A DNA stretch of 64,000 bases from JAWKWH01 sp963669415 (GTDB lineage Bacteria > Pseudomonadota > Alphaproteobacteria > Rhizobiales > Rhizobiaceae): contig CAXXPS010000002.1 of assembly GCA_963669415.2 (NCBI GenBank), forward strand, positions 1,984,001 to 2,048,000, in the 5' to 3' direction. This document shows positions 33,413-42,546 of this stretch, piece by piece. Each line of letters opens with the position of its first letter. The first letter of the stretch is position 1. The notes under the pieces are model-generated. The model saw only the letters and a list, made by a program, of their open reading frames with translations, was not told the DNA's origin and did no database searches. The translations under genes were made by a program, and so were the position numbers.

Positions 33413-34330
33413 GTGAGCACAGCGGCAGACGAGAGGACCCATTTGGACAGCCGTGGTCATCGCCTCCGGGTTTTTCTTGGAGGCAGTAAAGTCTACTGGC
33501 TCATTCTGCCAGCGTTCGTATTCTTCCTGATTTTTTTCATCGTTCCGGTTCTGTCGCTCTTCCTTATAAGCATTGACAAGCCGGTGGCAGGCGTTGTCGA
33601 TCCACAATGGGACTTCACTGCCAAAAACTTCATTCGGTTTTTCACCAGGGCGACCTACTATGAAGCGGCGGTCCGGTCGATCGGACTGGCGACTCTCGTC
33701 GCGATCATCACCTTGGCTATTGGATATCCGTTGGCCTATCTGATCGCCAAGACAGAAAATCCCGGTCGCAATACTTTTTATATGATCCTCGTCCTCTGTG
33801 CGATGCAACTGGACATGGTCATCCGCCTTTATGGTCTCATGGTGCTTATGGGTGACAACGGTCTGATAAATCGATCCTTGATTGACGCTGGCTGGATCGA
33901 GGCCCCTTTGCCCCTGATGTACAATTTTGCCGGAGTAGTCATAGGCCTCGTACAATTTACGTTGCCGTTCATGGTTCTTTCCCTGATCGGTGTCATTCGC
34001 TCGATTCATCCGTCGTTGGAGGAGGCAGCGCGCAGCTTGGGTGCGACAAGACGGGTTGCGTTCTGGAGGATCATTTTTCCGCTATCGATGCCTGGCGTTC
34101 TCGCCGGCTCGCTACTGGTTTTTGCTATTTCGATCAGTTCCTACGTTGTCCCGGCGTTGATGGGCGGCTGGAAAGTTGTCGTCATGCCGATCCACATTTA
34201 CCAGCAGATCGCCGAGTTGGGTAAGTGGCAGTTCGGGTCAGCGATCGCGGTGGTGTTGTTTTGCACGAGCGTAGTTGCCGTTGTCGTCTACCAACGCTAC
34301 GCGGCAGTGTCGGCCGGCGGGAGAACCTGA
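33413..34330 (+). CDS. ABC transporter permease (PotB-like)
   Basis: A 305-residue inner-membrane protein with six hydrophobic segments. The EAA loop (EEAARSLGATRRVAFWRIIF) contacts the ATPase. It is of the spermidine/putrescine type (PotB), also used for opines and other cationic or amide substrates. The GTG start at 33413 has a GA-rich ribosome site (AAGAAGG). It overlaps the second permease gene by one base (TGATG at 34328-34332). Confidence 0.9.
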   Translation: MSTAADERTHLDSRGHRLRVFLGGSKVYWLILPAFVFFLIFFIVPVLSLFLISIDKPVAGVVDPQWDFTAKNFIRFFTRATYYEAAVRSIGLATLVAIITLAIGYPLAYLIAKTENPGRNTFYMILVLCAMQLDMVIRLYGLMVLMGDNGLINRSLIDAGWIEAPLPLMYNFAGVVIGLVQFTLPFMVLSLIGVIRSIHPSLEEAARSLGATRRVAFWRIIFPLSMPGVLAGSLLVFAISISSYVVPALMGGWKVVVMPIHIYQQIAELGKWQFGSAIAVVLFCTSVVAVVVYQRYAAVSAGGRT

Positions 34331-35190
34331 TGGCCAGCCTGACCGACACCGCTGTACCATCCGTACCAAGCCCCAGGCGTTGGTCGGAGCGCAACGTTTC
34401 GCTGACCATCCAGATCGGCGCCTGGATCGGCTTTGTCATCCTATTGTTACCGGTATTCATCGTCGTACTGGCCGGTTTGAATTCGGGCGAGTATCTGACA
34501 TTTCCGCCGGAGGGACTGTCCCTGCGCTGGGTGGTCGAATTTCTGACTTCGGAAACCTGGATGGGTGCGTATTTGTTCAGCCTGCTATTGGCCCTTATCA
34601 CAATGGCCGTTTCCACGGTTCTGGGAACAATGGCCGCAATCGTTCTTGCCCGTTACAGGTTTCCCGGTCGCGACTTGCTGCGGGCCTATTTCTTGTCTCC
34701 GCTTATTTTGCCTGGCGTTGTTCTGGGCCTTGCGCTGTACGTTTTCTTTGTCACGACCAATCTTGGCCTCGCGCGAACACTCACCGGATTGGTCATCGGG
34801 CATGTTCTGGTGACGTGCCCTTACGTTATCGGCACGGTTTCTGCAGCTCTCGTCTCTTTCGACCAGTCACTTGAAGAAGCGGCGCGCAGTCTTGGTGCGG
34901 ACGCCTGGACAGCATTTCGGCGGATAACGCTTCCAAACATTTCGGCCGGAATGATGGCCGGAGCCATATTCGCGTTTATCGTCTCATTCGGCCAGTTTGA
35001 TGTGTCGTTGTTTCTGAGTACTCCTGACCTGACACCGCTGCCGATCGCACTCTACATCTCGCTTCGATACACGTTCGAACCTACGGCCGCGGCCGCTGGA
35101 ATTTTCGCCATTCTGCTTGTGATTGTCTCAATGCTGTTGACCGCGAGGTTGGTGAACATGCGCAAATTCGGAGGAATCAAGTTCAGCTGA
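34330..35190 (+). CDS. ABC transporter permease (PotC-like)
   Basis: A 286-residue permease with six hydrophobic segments and the EAA loop EEAARSLGADAWTAFRRITL. ATG 34330 overlaps the stop of the first permease, so the two are translationally coupled; the longer open frame (34225) would overlap it by 100 bases and is rejected. With its partner it forms the channel of a polyamine-type importer. It is followed by a stem-loop before the binding-protein gene. Confidence 0.9.
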   Translation: MASLTDTAVPSVPSPRRWSERNVSLTIQIGAWIGFVILLLPVFIVVLAGLNSGEYLTFPPEGLSLRWVVEFLTSETWMGAYLFSLLLALITMAVSTVLGTMAAIVLARYRFPGRDLLRAYFLSPLILPGVVLGLALYVFFVTTNLGLARTLTGLVIGHVLVTCPYVIGTVSAALVSFDQSLEEAARSLGADAWTAFRRITLPNISAGMMAGAIFAFIVSFGQFDVSLFLSTPDLTPLPIALYISLRYTFEPTAAAAGIFAILLVIVSMLLTARLVNMRKFGGIKFS

Positions 35191-35201
35191 TCGATTGCCG
35201 A

Positions 35202-35229
35202 AAGGTTCCAGACTGGGAACTGGAACCTT
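35202..35229 (+). terminator. Stem-loop between permease and binding-protein genes
   Basis: AAGGTTCCAG and CTGGAACCTT form a perfect 10-bp stem with an 8-base loop. No T run follows, so it is more likely an mRNA processing or stabilising hairpin than a strong terminator. Confidence 0.55.
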
Positions 35230-35270
35230 GAAAAACAAGAAAACACAGAATGAAAAAAGGGAGTACTCTC

Positions 35271-36398
35271 ATGAAGAAACTGCAAGACAAATTGGGCAGG
35301 CCTCTTTCGAGGCGGTCACTACTGAAGACAGGTGCAGCTCTCGGCGCAGCGGGTAGTCTGCCACTGTTCAACATCAACCACGTCTGGTCACAGGATGTCA
35401 TGTACGATGGTGGCGTATTCGACGCCGAAGGCGCAACACTGAATATCGGTGAATGGGGCGGATTCTGGGAAGAGTTCGTCAACAAGAACTTGCTCGACCA
35501 GTTCAAGAAGGACTTTAACTGCAACATTTCCTATGACAGTTCCTGGCCCTGGTTCCCCAAATTCGTAGCCGGAGGACCCAAGAATCCGGTTTATGATATC
35601 ACGAACTGGAACCTGCCTGAGATGTTCAAGACAGCTGGTGCCGGTGACTATTTCCTGACCAAGGATGAAATTATCGCGAACGTCCCAAATGCGAAGGATT
35701 GCTGGGATTTCGCATTCGAGAACGGCGTTGGCGTAACCTGGGGCTTCGGTCAATACTGCTATGCCTACCGCACCGATCTTGCCGATCCGCATCCGACAAA
35801 CTTCAAGTCATTCTGGGATGACCAGTATGGCGGCGGCAAGCGAGGGACCTACATCACATCGAATACGTTGCAGATGATCTTCTTTTTAACGGCAAGCCAT
35901 GTGTTTGGTGGTGATTACAAAAACCTTGATGCCGGCTACGAGGCCATGCGTTCAGCAATGCCGATGAAGATTTCCGACTTTACAGGAAACATGCAAACCT
36001 TAATCGAGCGTGGCGAAGTGGTAATCGGCGTTCAATGGGAAGGAGAAGTCTACAACCAGATCGACAAGGGCGTTCCAATTGCCGCGATGGTCTGGGAGGA
36101 AAAGAAACCGATCCTGACGCAAACCAAGACGATCAGCCGCTATGCCGACCCGGTCGCCAAGAAGTTGGCGTTTGCGTTGATGAACCGCACCTTGAGCCCT
36201 GAATACGCCGCTGAGTTCGGAAAGACATTCTATATGCGCCCAACCAACAAGACGGCGCCGATTCCGGACAACCTGGCAAGCAAGGGAGTCACCAACACTG
36301 CCGACGCGACCAACGGTATGTGGATTCCCGATTGGCATTGGTACCTCGAAAACGAGGATGATGTCGTTGAGACCGTCAATGAGATCTTTGCCGGTTAA
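35271..36398 (+). CDS. ABC transporter periplasmic substrate-binding protein (PotD/F-like)
   Basis: A 375-residue binding protein. A Tat-type signal (SRRSLLKTGAALGAAGSLPL) precedes a mature domain of the spermidine/putrescine class (GATLNIGEWGGFWEEFVNKN, then YDITNWNLPEMFKTAGAGDY). The ligand is unknown. ATG 35271 has GGGAG upstream at good spacing; the earlier in-frame ATG at 35250 does not. The gene is flanked by stem-loops at 35202 and 36409, a common way to raise binding-protein levels relative to the membrane parts. Confidence 0.9.
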   Translation: MKKLQDKLGRPLSRRSLLKTGAALGAAGSLPLFNINHVWSQDVMYDGGVFDAEGATLNIGEWGGFWEEFVNKNLLDQFKKDFNCNISYDSSWPWFPKFVAGGPKNPVYDITNWNLPEMFKTAGAGDYFLTKDEIIANVPNAKDCWDFAFENGVGVTWGFGQYCYAYRTDLADPHPTNFKSFWDDQYGGGKRGTYITSNTLQMIFFLTASHVFGGDYKNLDAGYEAMRSAMPMKISDFTGNMQTLIERGEVVIGVQWEGEVYNQIDKGVPIAAMVWEEKKPILTQTKTISRYADPVAKKLAFALMNRTLSPEYAAEFGKTFYMRPTNKTAPIPDNLASKGVTNTADATNGMWIPDWHWYLENEDDVVETVNEIFAG

Positions 36399-36408
36399 CT
36401 TCAGTACT

Positions 36409-36431
36409 GCCGCGGGCTTCATGCCCGCGGC
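36409..36431 (+). terminator. Stem-loop after the binding-protein gene
   Basis: GCCGCGGGC and GCCCGCGGC form a perfect 9-bp GC stem with a 5-base loop (TTCAT). There is no U tract, so it probably stabilises the upstream mRNA end or partly attenuates the ATPase gene. Confidence 0.6.
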
Positions 36432-36468
36432 TCCATGAAAATATCATTTCCAGCTTCAGGCTCCAATT

Positions 36469-37548
36469 GTGTCAACAGTCGAGATAATCGAACTTTCGAA
36501 AAATTATGGCCAGACAGTCGCTTTGACGCCGACAACATTGCGCGTCGAGGAAGGCGAATTCTTCTCTCTATTGGGGCCGTCAGGTTGTGGAAAAACGACG
36601 ACACTGCGAATGATCGCAGGTTTTGTCGCGCCCACCGGCGGCATGATCAAGATTGGTGGAAATGACGTGACATTTCTGCCACCCGAAAAGCGTGGCATCG
36701 GCATTGTGTTTCAAAACTACGCCATCTTTCCGCACATGAACGTTTTCGACAACATCTCGTTTGGGCTTCAGATGCGAAAGGTCGAGAAAAGCGAGATCGC
36801 CCGTCGCGTTGTCGCAGCGCTCGAACAGGTTGGCTTGGATGGCTATGAAGCGCGCTACCAGCGTGAACTGTCCGGAGGTGAGCAACAGCGTGTTGCACTT
36901 GCCCGGGTTCTGATCACAGAACCCGGCATCCTGCTGCTTGACGAGCCCTTAAGCGCTTTGGACAAGAAACTCCGCGAAGAGATGAAGTACTGGATCAAGG
37001 CTCTGCAGAGCGAGCTAAAAATCACCACTATCTATGTCACCCACGATCAAGGTGAGGCGCTGACTATGTCGGACCGCATTGCCGTCATGAACAAGGGTGT
37101 TGTGGCGCAGATCGGAAATCCCAACGAGATATATGAGGCACCGAGGAACCGGTTTGTTACGGAGTTCATCGGCGAATCCAACATACTCCAGGTTACCGTT
37201 GGACAGGTCGGTCCTGACCTCACCAAAGTCAAGCTCGGCAGCCAAGAGGCCGTGGCAAGGACCGTCCCCGGTTTGTCCGATGGTGACACAGCGGCGTTGG
37301 TCTTGAGACCTGAGCAATTATTGCTGGCTGATGAAGCCGAAGGTGCGTCCGGCGAGAACCTATGCCGATTGAGCGGCCGCGTGATTGATCACACTTACCA
37401 AGGTTCGTTCGTTCGGTATCGGATCGATGTCGATGGTCAGACCTTGATTGCGGAAGTCGCCAACCGAGCCGACCGGCAGGTCGTTGCAGACGGTGAGAAT
37501 GTGCCGCTGGCATGGCGGGCCACGGGTGCCGGATTGTTGGCAGAGTAA
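36469..37548 (+). CDS. ABC transporter ATP-binding protein (PotA-like)
   Basis: A 359-residue ATPase. Walker A is GPSGCGKTT, the signature LSGGEQQRVALAR, and Walker B ILLLDEPLSALD with the following Asp; the switch His is in TIYVTHDQGEA. A C-terminal TOBE-like domain (about 280-359) is typical of PotA/MalK-type importer ATPases. The GTG start at 36469 is used. It completes the permease-permease-binding protein-ATPase set for the hydantoin-type cluster. Confidence 0.92.
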   Translation: MSTVEIIELSKNYGQTVALTPTTLRVEEGEFFSLLGPSGCGKTTTLRMIAGFVAPTGGMIKIGGNDVTFLPPEKRGIGIVFQNYAIFPHMNVFDNISFGLQMRKVEKSEIARRVVAALEQVGLDGYEARYQRELSGGEQQRVALARVLITEPGILLLDEPLSALDKKLREEMKYWIKALQSELKITTIYVTHDQGEALTMSDRIAVMNKGVVAQIGNPNEIYEAPRNRFVTEFIGESNILQVTVGQVGPDLTKVKLGSQEAVARTVPGLSDGDTAALVLRPEQLLLADEAEGASGENLCRLSGRVIDHTYQGSFVRYRIDVDGQTLIAEVANRADRQVVADGENVPLAWRATGAGLLAE

Positions 37549-37590
37549 TCTCCGGCAACGTCCGCGGAAAGATTTTGAAAGGGTAGTTTG

Positions 37591-39135
37591 ATGCGAATTG
37601 GGATCGATGTTGGCGGTACCAATACCGACGCCGTCCTGATGGATGGCATGGAAGTCAAAAGTTATAACAAGACGCCGACGACCGCCGATGTATCGTCCGG
37701 AATCATGACGGTTCTCCGTGCGGTTCTGGAGGAAGGGGACGCAGAGGCATCGGACATTACTGCGGTGATGATCGGAACTACTCATTTCACCAATGCCGTC
37801 GTGGAACGTAAGAGATTACTGGAAGTCGCCGCAATTCGATTAGGCCTACCGGCAACCAAGGGATTGCCGCCGATGACCGATTGGCCGCCTGACCTAGGCG
37901 AGACGTTGGGATACCACCGTTACCTTGTTCATGGAGGTCATGAGTTTGATGGTCGGGAGATAGCGCCTCTGAACGAGGCGGAGTTGAAGGAAGCCGCAAA
38001 TGACATGCGGACAAAAGGACTGAAGGCGGCCGCTATCACTTCGGTGTTCTCACCCGTAAATCCCGACATGGAGGCGCGTGCTGCGGAGATAATTGCGAAC
38101 GAAGCGCCCGATGCGATGATCTCGCTCAGCCATGAAATCGGGCGCGTCGGGTTTCTCGAGCGGGAAAATGCCACGATCATGAATGCGTGTCTGACAGATC
38201 TTGCCGCCAAGGTCGTCAAGTCTTTTGAAAGTGCACTGGCCTCGCTGAACATCACGGCACCGTTTTATATTTCCCAAAACGACGGAACGCTAATGACAGC
38301 GGAATTCGTTGAGAAATATCCCGTGCTTACATTCGCGTCCGGGCCAACGAATTCGATGCGCGGCGCCGCCAAGCTTGCCGGAGCGAAGGAAGCGATGGTG
38401 GTTGATATCGGCGGAACGACATCCGATGTTGGTATGCTGCTGCACGGTTTTCCCCGTGAGTCTTCGGTAGCTGTCGAAATTGGCGGGGTTCGGACGAATT
38501 TTCGCATGCCTGACGTGCTGGCATTCGGCCTTGGTGGCGGTTCGATCGTCCGTGATGACGGTGCCCGAATTGGACCAGATTCTGTCGGTTACGAACTGAC
38601 TGAAAAAGCGTTGGTTTTCGGAGGTGATGTGTTGACGACGACCGATATCGTCGTTGCTGCAGGCCACGCCGACATTGGCGACCGTTCCAAAGTAGCCCAT
38701 CTTTCATCCGAACTGATCGAAACCGCCGTTACCACGATGCATCGCATGGTGGATGAAGCGGTTGACAAGATGAAAACCAGCGCCGAGCCGTTACCGGTTA
38801 TATTGGTGGGCGGCGGTTCCATTTTGATGTCGCGTGACCTGCCAAGCGCTTCCAAAATCATCAAGCCGGACTACGCATCGGTCGCAAATGCCATCGGTGC
38901 GGCAATCGCCCAGGTGGGCGGCGAAGTCGATCGGGTATTTTCGCTTGAGGGACTCGGCCGTGACAATGCACTGGCACAGGCAAAAGAGGAAGCCACGGCA
39001 AAGGCTGTCGGTGCAGGCGCGAGCGCCTCGTCGGTGCAGATCGTCGACATCGAAGAGGTTCCCCTTGCCTACCTGCCGTCGAGTGCAACGCGCATCAGGG
39101 TCAAGGCCGTAGGCGATTTGGAGATGAACAAATGA
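37591..39135 (+). CDS. HyuA-like hydantoinase/oxoprolinase subunit (copy 2)
   Basis: A 514-residue paralogue of the protein at 28157-29707, with nearly identical motif blocks: MRIGIDVGGTNTDAVLMDG, GTTHFTNAVVERKRLLEV, SQNDGTLMTAEFVEKYPVLT and VVDIGGTTSDVGML. It should be an ATP-using ring-opening or related enzyme of the hydantoinase A family. It overlaps the following DUF917 gene by ATGA (39132-39135), so the two are translated together. ATG 37591 has AAAGGGTAG upstream; the TTG three bases earlier is less likely. Confidence 0.88.
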   Translation: MRIGIDVGGTNTDAVLMDGMEVKSYNKTPTTADVSSGIMTVLRAVLEEGDAEASDITAVMIGTTHFTNAVVERKRLLEVAAIRLGLPATKGLPPMTDWPPDLGETLGYHRYLVHGGHEFDGREIAPLNEAELKEAANDMRTKGLKAAAITSVFSPVNPDMEARAAEIIANEAPDAMISLSHEIGRVGFLERENATIMNACLTDLAAKVVKSFESALASLNITAPFYISQNDGTLMTAEFVEKYPVLTFASGPTNSMRGAAKLAGAKEAMVVDIGGTTSDVGMLLHGFPRESSVAVEIGGVRTNFRMPDVLAFGLGGGSIVRDDGARIGPDSVGYELTEKALVFGGDVLTTTDIVVAAGHADIGDRSKVAHLSSELIETAVTTMHRMVDEAVDKMKTSAEPLPVILVGGGSILMSRDLPSASKIIKPDYASVANAIGAAIAQVGGEVDRVFSLEGLGRDNALAQAKEEATAKAVGAGASASSVQIVDIEEVPLAYLPSSATRIRVKAVGDLEMNK

Positions 39136-40220
39136 AGCTCAACCGGACTGATCTGATCGATCTTTGCCGAGGGGCGGCGTTTTTGGGTACTGGCGGTGGC
39201 GGCGACCCCTATATTGGGCGGCTCATGGTCGAGCATGCCATGGCGGAATCCCATGAAGTGGAGATAATCGACCCATCCGAGGTGCCCGATGATGCGCTGG
39301 TGCTGCCGACGGCGATGATGGGCGCGCCGACGGTGCTGGTCGAAAAACTCCCACGCGGCGACGAGGCAGTCAAATCACTACAGCGTTTGGAAAGGCATCT
39401 CGGAAAAAAAGCATTCGCCACCATGCCTATCGAAATCGGCGGGATCAATTCCACGATGCCGCTCGTCGTTGGGGCCAGACTTGGCTTGCCGGTCGTGGAC
39501 GCAGACGGAATGGGAAGAGCTTTTCCCGAACTGCAGATGGAGACATTTGCAGTCTACGGTGTGTCCGGAACTCCGATGGCAATCACCAACGAATATGGCG
39601 ATTGCACGCTTGTCGAGACACACGACAACAAAATGATGGAGTGGATTGCCCGCGGCGTGACTATTCGCATGGGCGGTGCGGCCTACATCGCCGAATATCC
39701 GATGACCGGCGAGGAAGTTAAACGCACTTCCGTCCCGAACACCTTGACACTTGCGCTCAAGATCGGGCGCTGTATTCGCGAAGCACGGGAAAGTCATGTC
39801 AATCCTTTCCAGGCCCTTCTCGACCTGCTGCCGAAGACACCGTATTCGTTTGGCAAGATCATCTACCGCGGCAAGATCATCGACATGTTCCGCGAGACAC
39901 GGGCCGGATTCGCAGCTGGAAGAGCGCAAATACAGGGGCTGGATGAGTGGTCCGGCGTGATGGAAATTGAAATCCAGAACGAAAACCTGACGGCGAGGGT
40001 AAACGGAAAATTGAAGGCAATTGTTCCTGATCTTATTTGTATCATGGACAGCGAAACAGCCGAGCCGATCACCACCGAGACGCTTCGTTACGGCCAGCGG
40101 GTTACAGTCATGGGAGTTGCCGTTCCACCGATCATGCGGTCGCCGGAGGCGCTAGCGATATTCGGGCCGGTTGGTTTCGGAATTGATGAACCATTTACGC
40201 CGATCGAGCAGATGGAATAA
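39132..40220 (+). CDS. DUF917 / S-methyl-thiohydantoin desulfurase-like protein (copy 2)
   Basis: A 362-residue member of the S-Me-THD (formerly DUF917) family: RGAAFLGTGGGGDPYIGRLM, MMGAPTVLVEKLPRGDEAV, PIEIGGINSTMPLVV, DADGMGRAFPELQMETFAVY and PDLICIMDSETAEPITTETL. It starts inside the stop of the second HyuA-like gene and is followed five bases later by a third family member. Such tandem copies may form a heteromer or act on different substrates. Confidence 0.85.
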   Translation: MKLNRTDLIDLCRGAAFLGTGGGGDPYIGRLMVEHAMAESHEVEIIDPSEVPDDALVLPTAMMGAPTVLVEKLPRGDEAVKSLQRLERHLGKKAFATMPIEIGGINSTMPLVVGARLGLPVVDADGMGRAFPELQMETFAVYGVSGTPMAITNEYGDCTLVETHDNKMMEWIARGVTIRMGGAAYIAEYPMTGEEVKRTSVPNTLTLALKIGRCIREARESHVNPFQALLDLLPKTPYSFGKIIYRGKIIDMFRETRAGFAAGRAQIQGLDEWSGVMEIEIQNENLTARVNGKLKAIVPDLICIMDSETAEPITTETLRYGQRVTVMGVAVPPIMRSPEALAIFGPVGFGIDEPFTPIEQME

Positions 40221-40225
40221 ACACC

Positions 40226-41323
40226 TTGCCGCGCCTGATCGGCCTTGATGATCTCGACGACCTTTGCCACGGCGCCGCAATTCTGGGTACTGGCGGCGGC
40301 GGCGATCCCTATATCGGCGGATTGCTCGCGGCCAACGCAATCCGCCAAAATTCTCCGGTAACACTTTTAAGCCTCGAAGAGACGCCTGACGACGCGCTGA
40401 TCGTTGCAATCGGCGGGATGGGAGCGCCAACGGTTGTCATTGAGAAGATTCCCAACGGGGACGATTATCTTTGGGCTCTGGAGGCTTTGGAACGGCACAT
40501 GGGGAGAGACGTCGATGCGATCATTCCGTTCGAAGCAGGCGGGATGAATTCGACAATTCCACTCATGGTGGCCGCTCAGAGGAACCTTCCGGTTGTCGAT
40601 GGCGACGGCATGGGCCGGGCGTTTCCGGAACTCCAAATGGAAACATTCAACGTTTATGGTGTGCCGGCAGCGCCGATGGCCATCGTCAATGAATGGGGTG
40701 ATTCGGTCATTGTCGAGGCATCGGATGCCAAGATGGTTGAGTGGCTGGCCCGCGGCATTACCATCCGGATGGGCGGACACAGCGCAATTGCCGAATATGC
40801 CATGGATGGAAAAACAGCCAGAAGAGTTTCGGTTCCGGCAACACTGAGCCTGACGATCGACATCGGCTGCTGTGTCCGTCGAGCGCGGGAGGCACACACG
40901 GATGTCTTCGAGGCGCTAGTATCAAATTTTGCGCAAACTCACTACAAACACGCCCGCACGCTTTTCTCGGGAAAAATTACGGATGTCTCGCGCCGGACCG
41001 AGCGCGGATTTGCGATTGGTGAGGCTGTGATCGAAGGATTGGACGAATGGTCTGGCCATATGAACATCCGGTTCCAGAACGAAAATCTGATTGCACGCCA
41101 TGACGGAATGTTGCGCGCGATCGTTCCGGATTTGATATGTATCCTGGACAGCGAGACTGCGGAAGCCATCACGACCGAGAGACTGCGATACGGACAAAGG
41201 GTAACGGTTCTCGGTGTGAGCGTTCCCGGCATAATGCGCACACCAGAAGCACTGGAGGTTTTCGGCCCGAAGGCATTCGGCATCGACGAGCCTTTCACGC
41301 CCATTGAACAGCTTACCCCCTGA
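40226..41323 (+). CDS. DUF917 / S-methyl-thiohydantoin desulfurase-like protein (copy 3)
   Basis: A 365-residue paralogue beginning at TTG 40226 (LCHGAAILGTGGGGDPYIGG). It shares GGMGAPTVVIEKIPNGD, PFEAGGMNSTIPLMV, DGDGMGRAFPELQMETFNVY and DLICILDSETAEAITTERL with copy 2. It shows the same GGGGDP glycine loop and the same C-terminal GQRVTVLGVSVPGIMRTPEA pattern. It ends the rightward operon and is convergent with the nitroreductase gene 12 bases away. Confidence 0.84.
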   Translation: MPRLIGLDDLDDLCHGAAILGTGGGGDPYIGGLLAANAIRQNSPVTLLSLEETPDDALIVAIGGMGAPTVVIEKIPNGDDYLWALEALERHMGRDVDAIIPFEAGGMNSTIPLMVAAQRNLPVVDGDGMGRAFPELQMETFNVYGVPAAPMAIVNEWGDSVIVEASDAKMVEWLARGITIRMGGHSAIAEYAMDGKTARRVSVPATLSLTIDIGCCVRRAREAHTDVFEALVSNFAQTHYKHARTLFSGKITDVSRRTERGFAIGEAVIEGLDEWSGHMNIRFQNENLIARHDGMLRAIVPDLICILDSETAEAITTERLRYGQRVTVLGVSVPGIMRTPEALEVFGPKAFGIDEPFTPIEQLTP

Positions 41324-41334
41324 TTGCATGCCGA

Positions 41335-42348
41335 TCAGGGTGTGACAGTTGGGGCTGCAAGATCAAGGGTTGGGTTGAGAGACAGCACGAGGTCAAGCGG
41401 CTTGCGCTGGGAGCACGGAACGTCGAACTTGTCTTTCAGGTGCCCGACACCCATCATTGTGATTACTGCCTCGTGGCTGGGAATGCCGACACATTTTCGC
41501 ATAGCCCGGTCGATATCGCTGGTTACACTCCAGTTCAGCATGCAAGCGCCCATACCCGCCGCATGAAAAGCGAGTGCCAGCGTCATCGCGAAAAGACCGC
41601 CGTCTATCCAGTGCTGGTAACGCTCACCAATCAGATTCATGTGCTCCATATTGGAGGTAACAATGAGCACAGCGCCGACTTCGTGTCCAAAGCCGCGGTT
41701 TCCTGATTGGTAGGACAGCACGCGGGCTTTGTCTTCTGCATCCGTAAAGGCATAGACGCGGCAGGTTTGCCGATTACAGACTGACGGCGTTTGCTGGGCT
41801 GCTTTTACGGCTTGCTCGATCTCCTCTTTCGTAACGGGCCGATCTGCAAATTGCCTGACGCTGTGCCTGGCTTGCATGAAAGACGAGAAATCCTTGGTGG
41901 AGGCTTTGGCGATTTGGGCGACGGTGACCGTCTCCGACCCTCCGCAAACACTGGAATTTCGAAATTCGACTTCCTTGTTCAGACGATCCAGTTGGTCAGC
42001 TTCCGCCTGTACATCCTGTCCGGCACGGCAATTGAAGTCTATCCAGCCATCAAGCGCCTTCAGCGCCGAGTCTGTGGACCGGTCGGGCCCGAACGAAGCG
42101 ATGTAGGCACGCGTCTTCGCCAGCAGACTGGTTACTTTCTCCCGGCCAAATCCCGGACGTGGCTCCGGCAGAGAGAGGCCGTGTTCGATAGAGTGGAACA
42201 ATATGTGAATGAGTGCCCGCTGGTTTTCCTGATTGCGGGCTCCAACGACGAATGATGCTTTGGCAAAGCGGCGATAGTCATACCAAAAGTTGGCCGCCAG
42301 ACGTGCCGAACTGGCCAGCTCTTGGTAAGATTCAGACAAATTTCGCAT
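41335..42348 (-). CDS. Nitroreductase-family flavoprotein with N-terminal helical extension
   Basis: A 337-residue protein. The C-terminal half (about 155-330) is a nitroreductase fold (MQARHSVRQFADRPVTKEEI, then AQQTPSVCNRQTCRVYAF, and IDGGLFAMTLALAFHAAGMG), which binds FMN and reduces nitro, quinone or dehydro groups. The N-terminal 150 residues form a helical extension not typical of small nitroreductases. GGAGG lies just before the two ATGs at 42351 and 42348; 42348 gives the better spacing, while 42372 extends the frame. It is divergent from the dipeptidase and convergent with the DUF917 operon. Confidence 0.8.
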   Translation of the reverse strand: MRNLSESYQELASSARLAANFWYDYRRFAKASFVVGARNQENQRALIHILFHSIEHGLSLPEPRPGFGREKVTSLLAKTRAYIASFGPDRSTDSALKALDGWIDFNCRAGQDVQAEADQLDRLNKEVEFRNSSVCGGSETVTVAQIAKASTKDFSSFMQARHSVRQFADRPVTKEEIEQAVKAAQQTPSVCNRQTCRVYAFTDAEDKARVLSYQSGNRGFGHEVGAVLIVTSNMEHMNLIGERYQHWIDGGLFAMTLALAFHAAGMGACMLNWSVTSDIDRAMRKCVGIPSHEAVITMMGVGHLKDKFDVPCSQRKPLDLVLSLNPTLDLAAPTVTP

Positions 42349-42546
42349 CATGCCTCCGGAGAAATGCCCCAACAGGAACCAGTCAGCGCAAGGTCGGCCA
42401 TCTGTGGATTCCTGATCGTCTGTATTCTATCAGATGGATGGGAAAATGTCTTTGCCTGCGGGGTACTCTAACAGGCTGAAACAGAATAGTTTTATGCATT
42501 GGAACCCTCAATTCCGCGGTTCGGGATTCACAAGGAATAAATAGCG

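Noticed and set aside
34225..34329. Longer N-terminus for the PotC-like permease
   Set aside because: It overlaps the PotB-like gene by 100 bases and adds no permease-like sequence; ATG 34330 overlaps the stop by one base.
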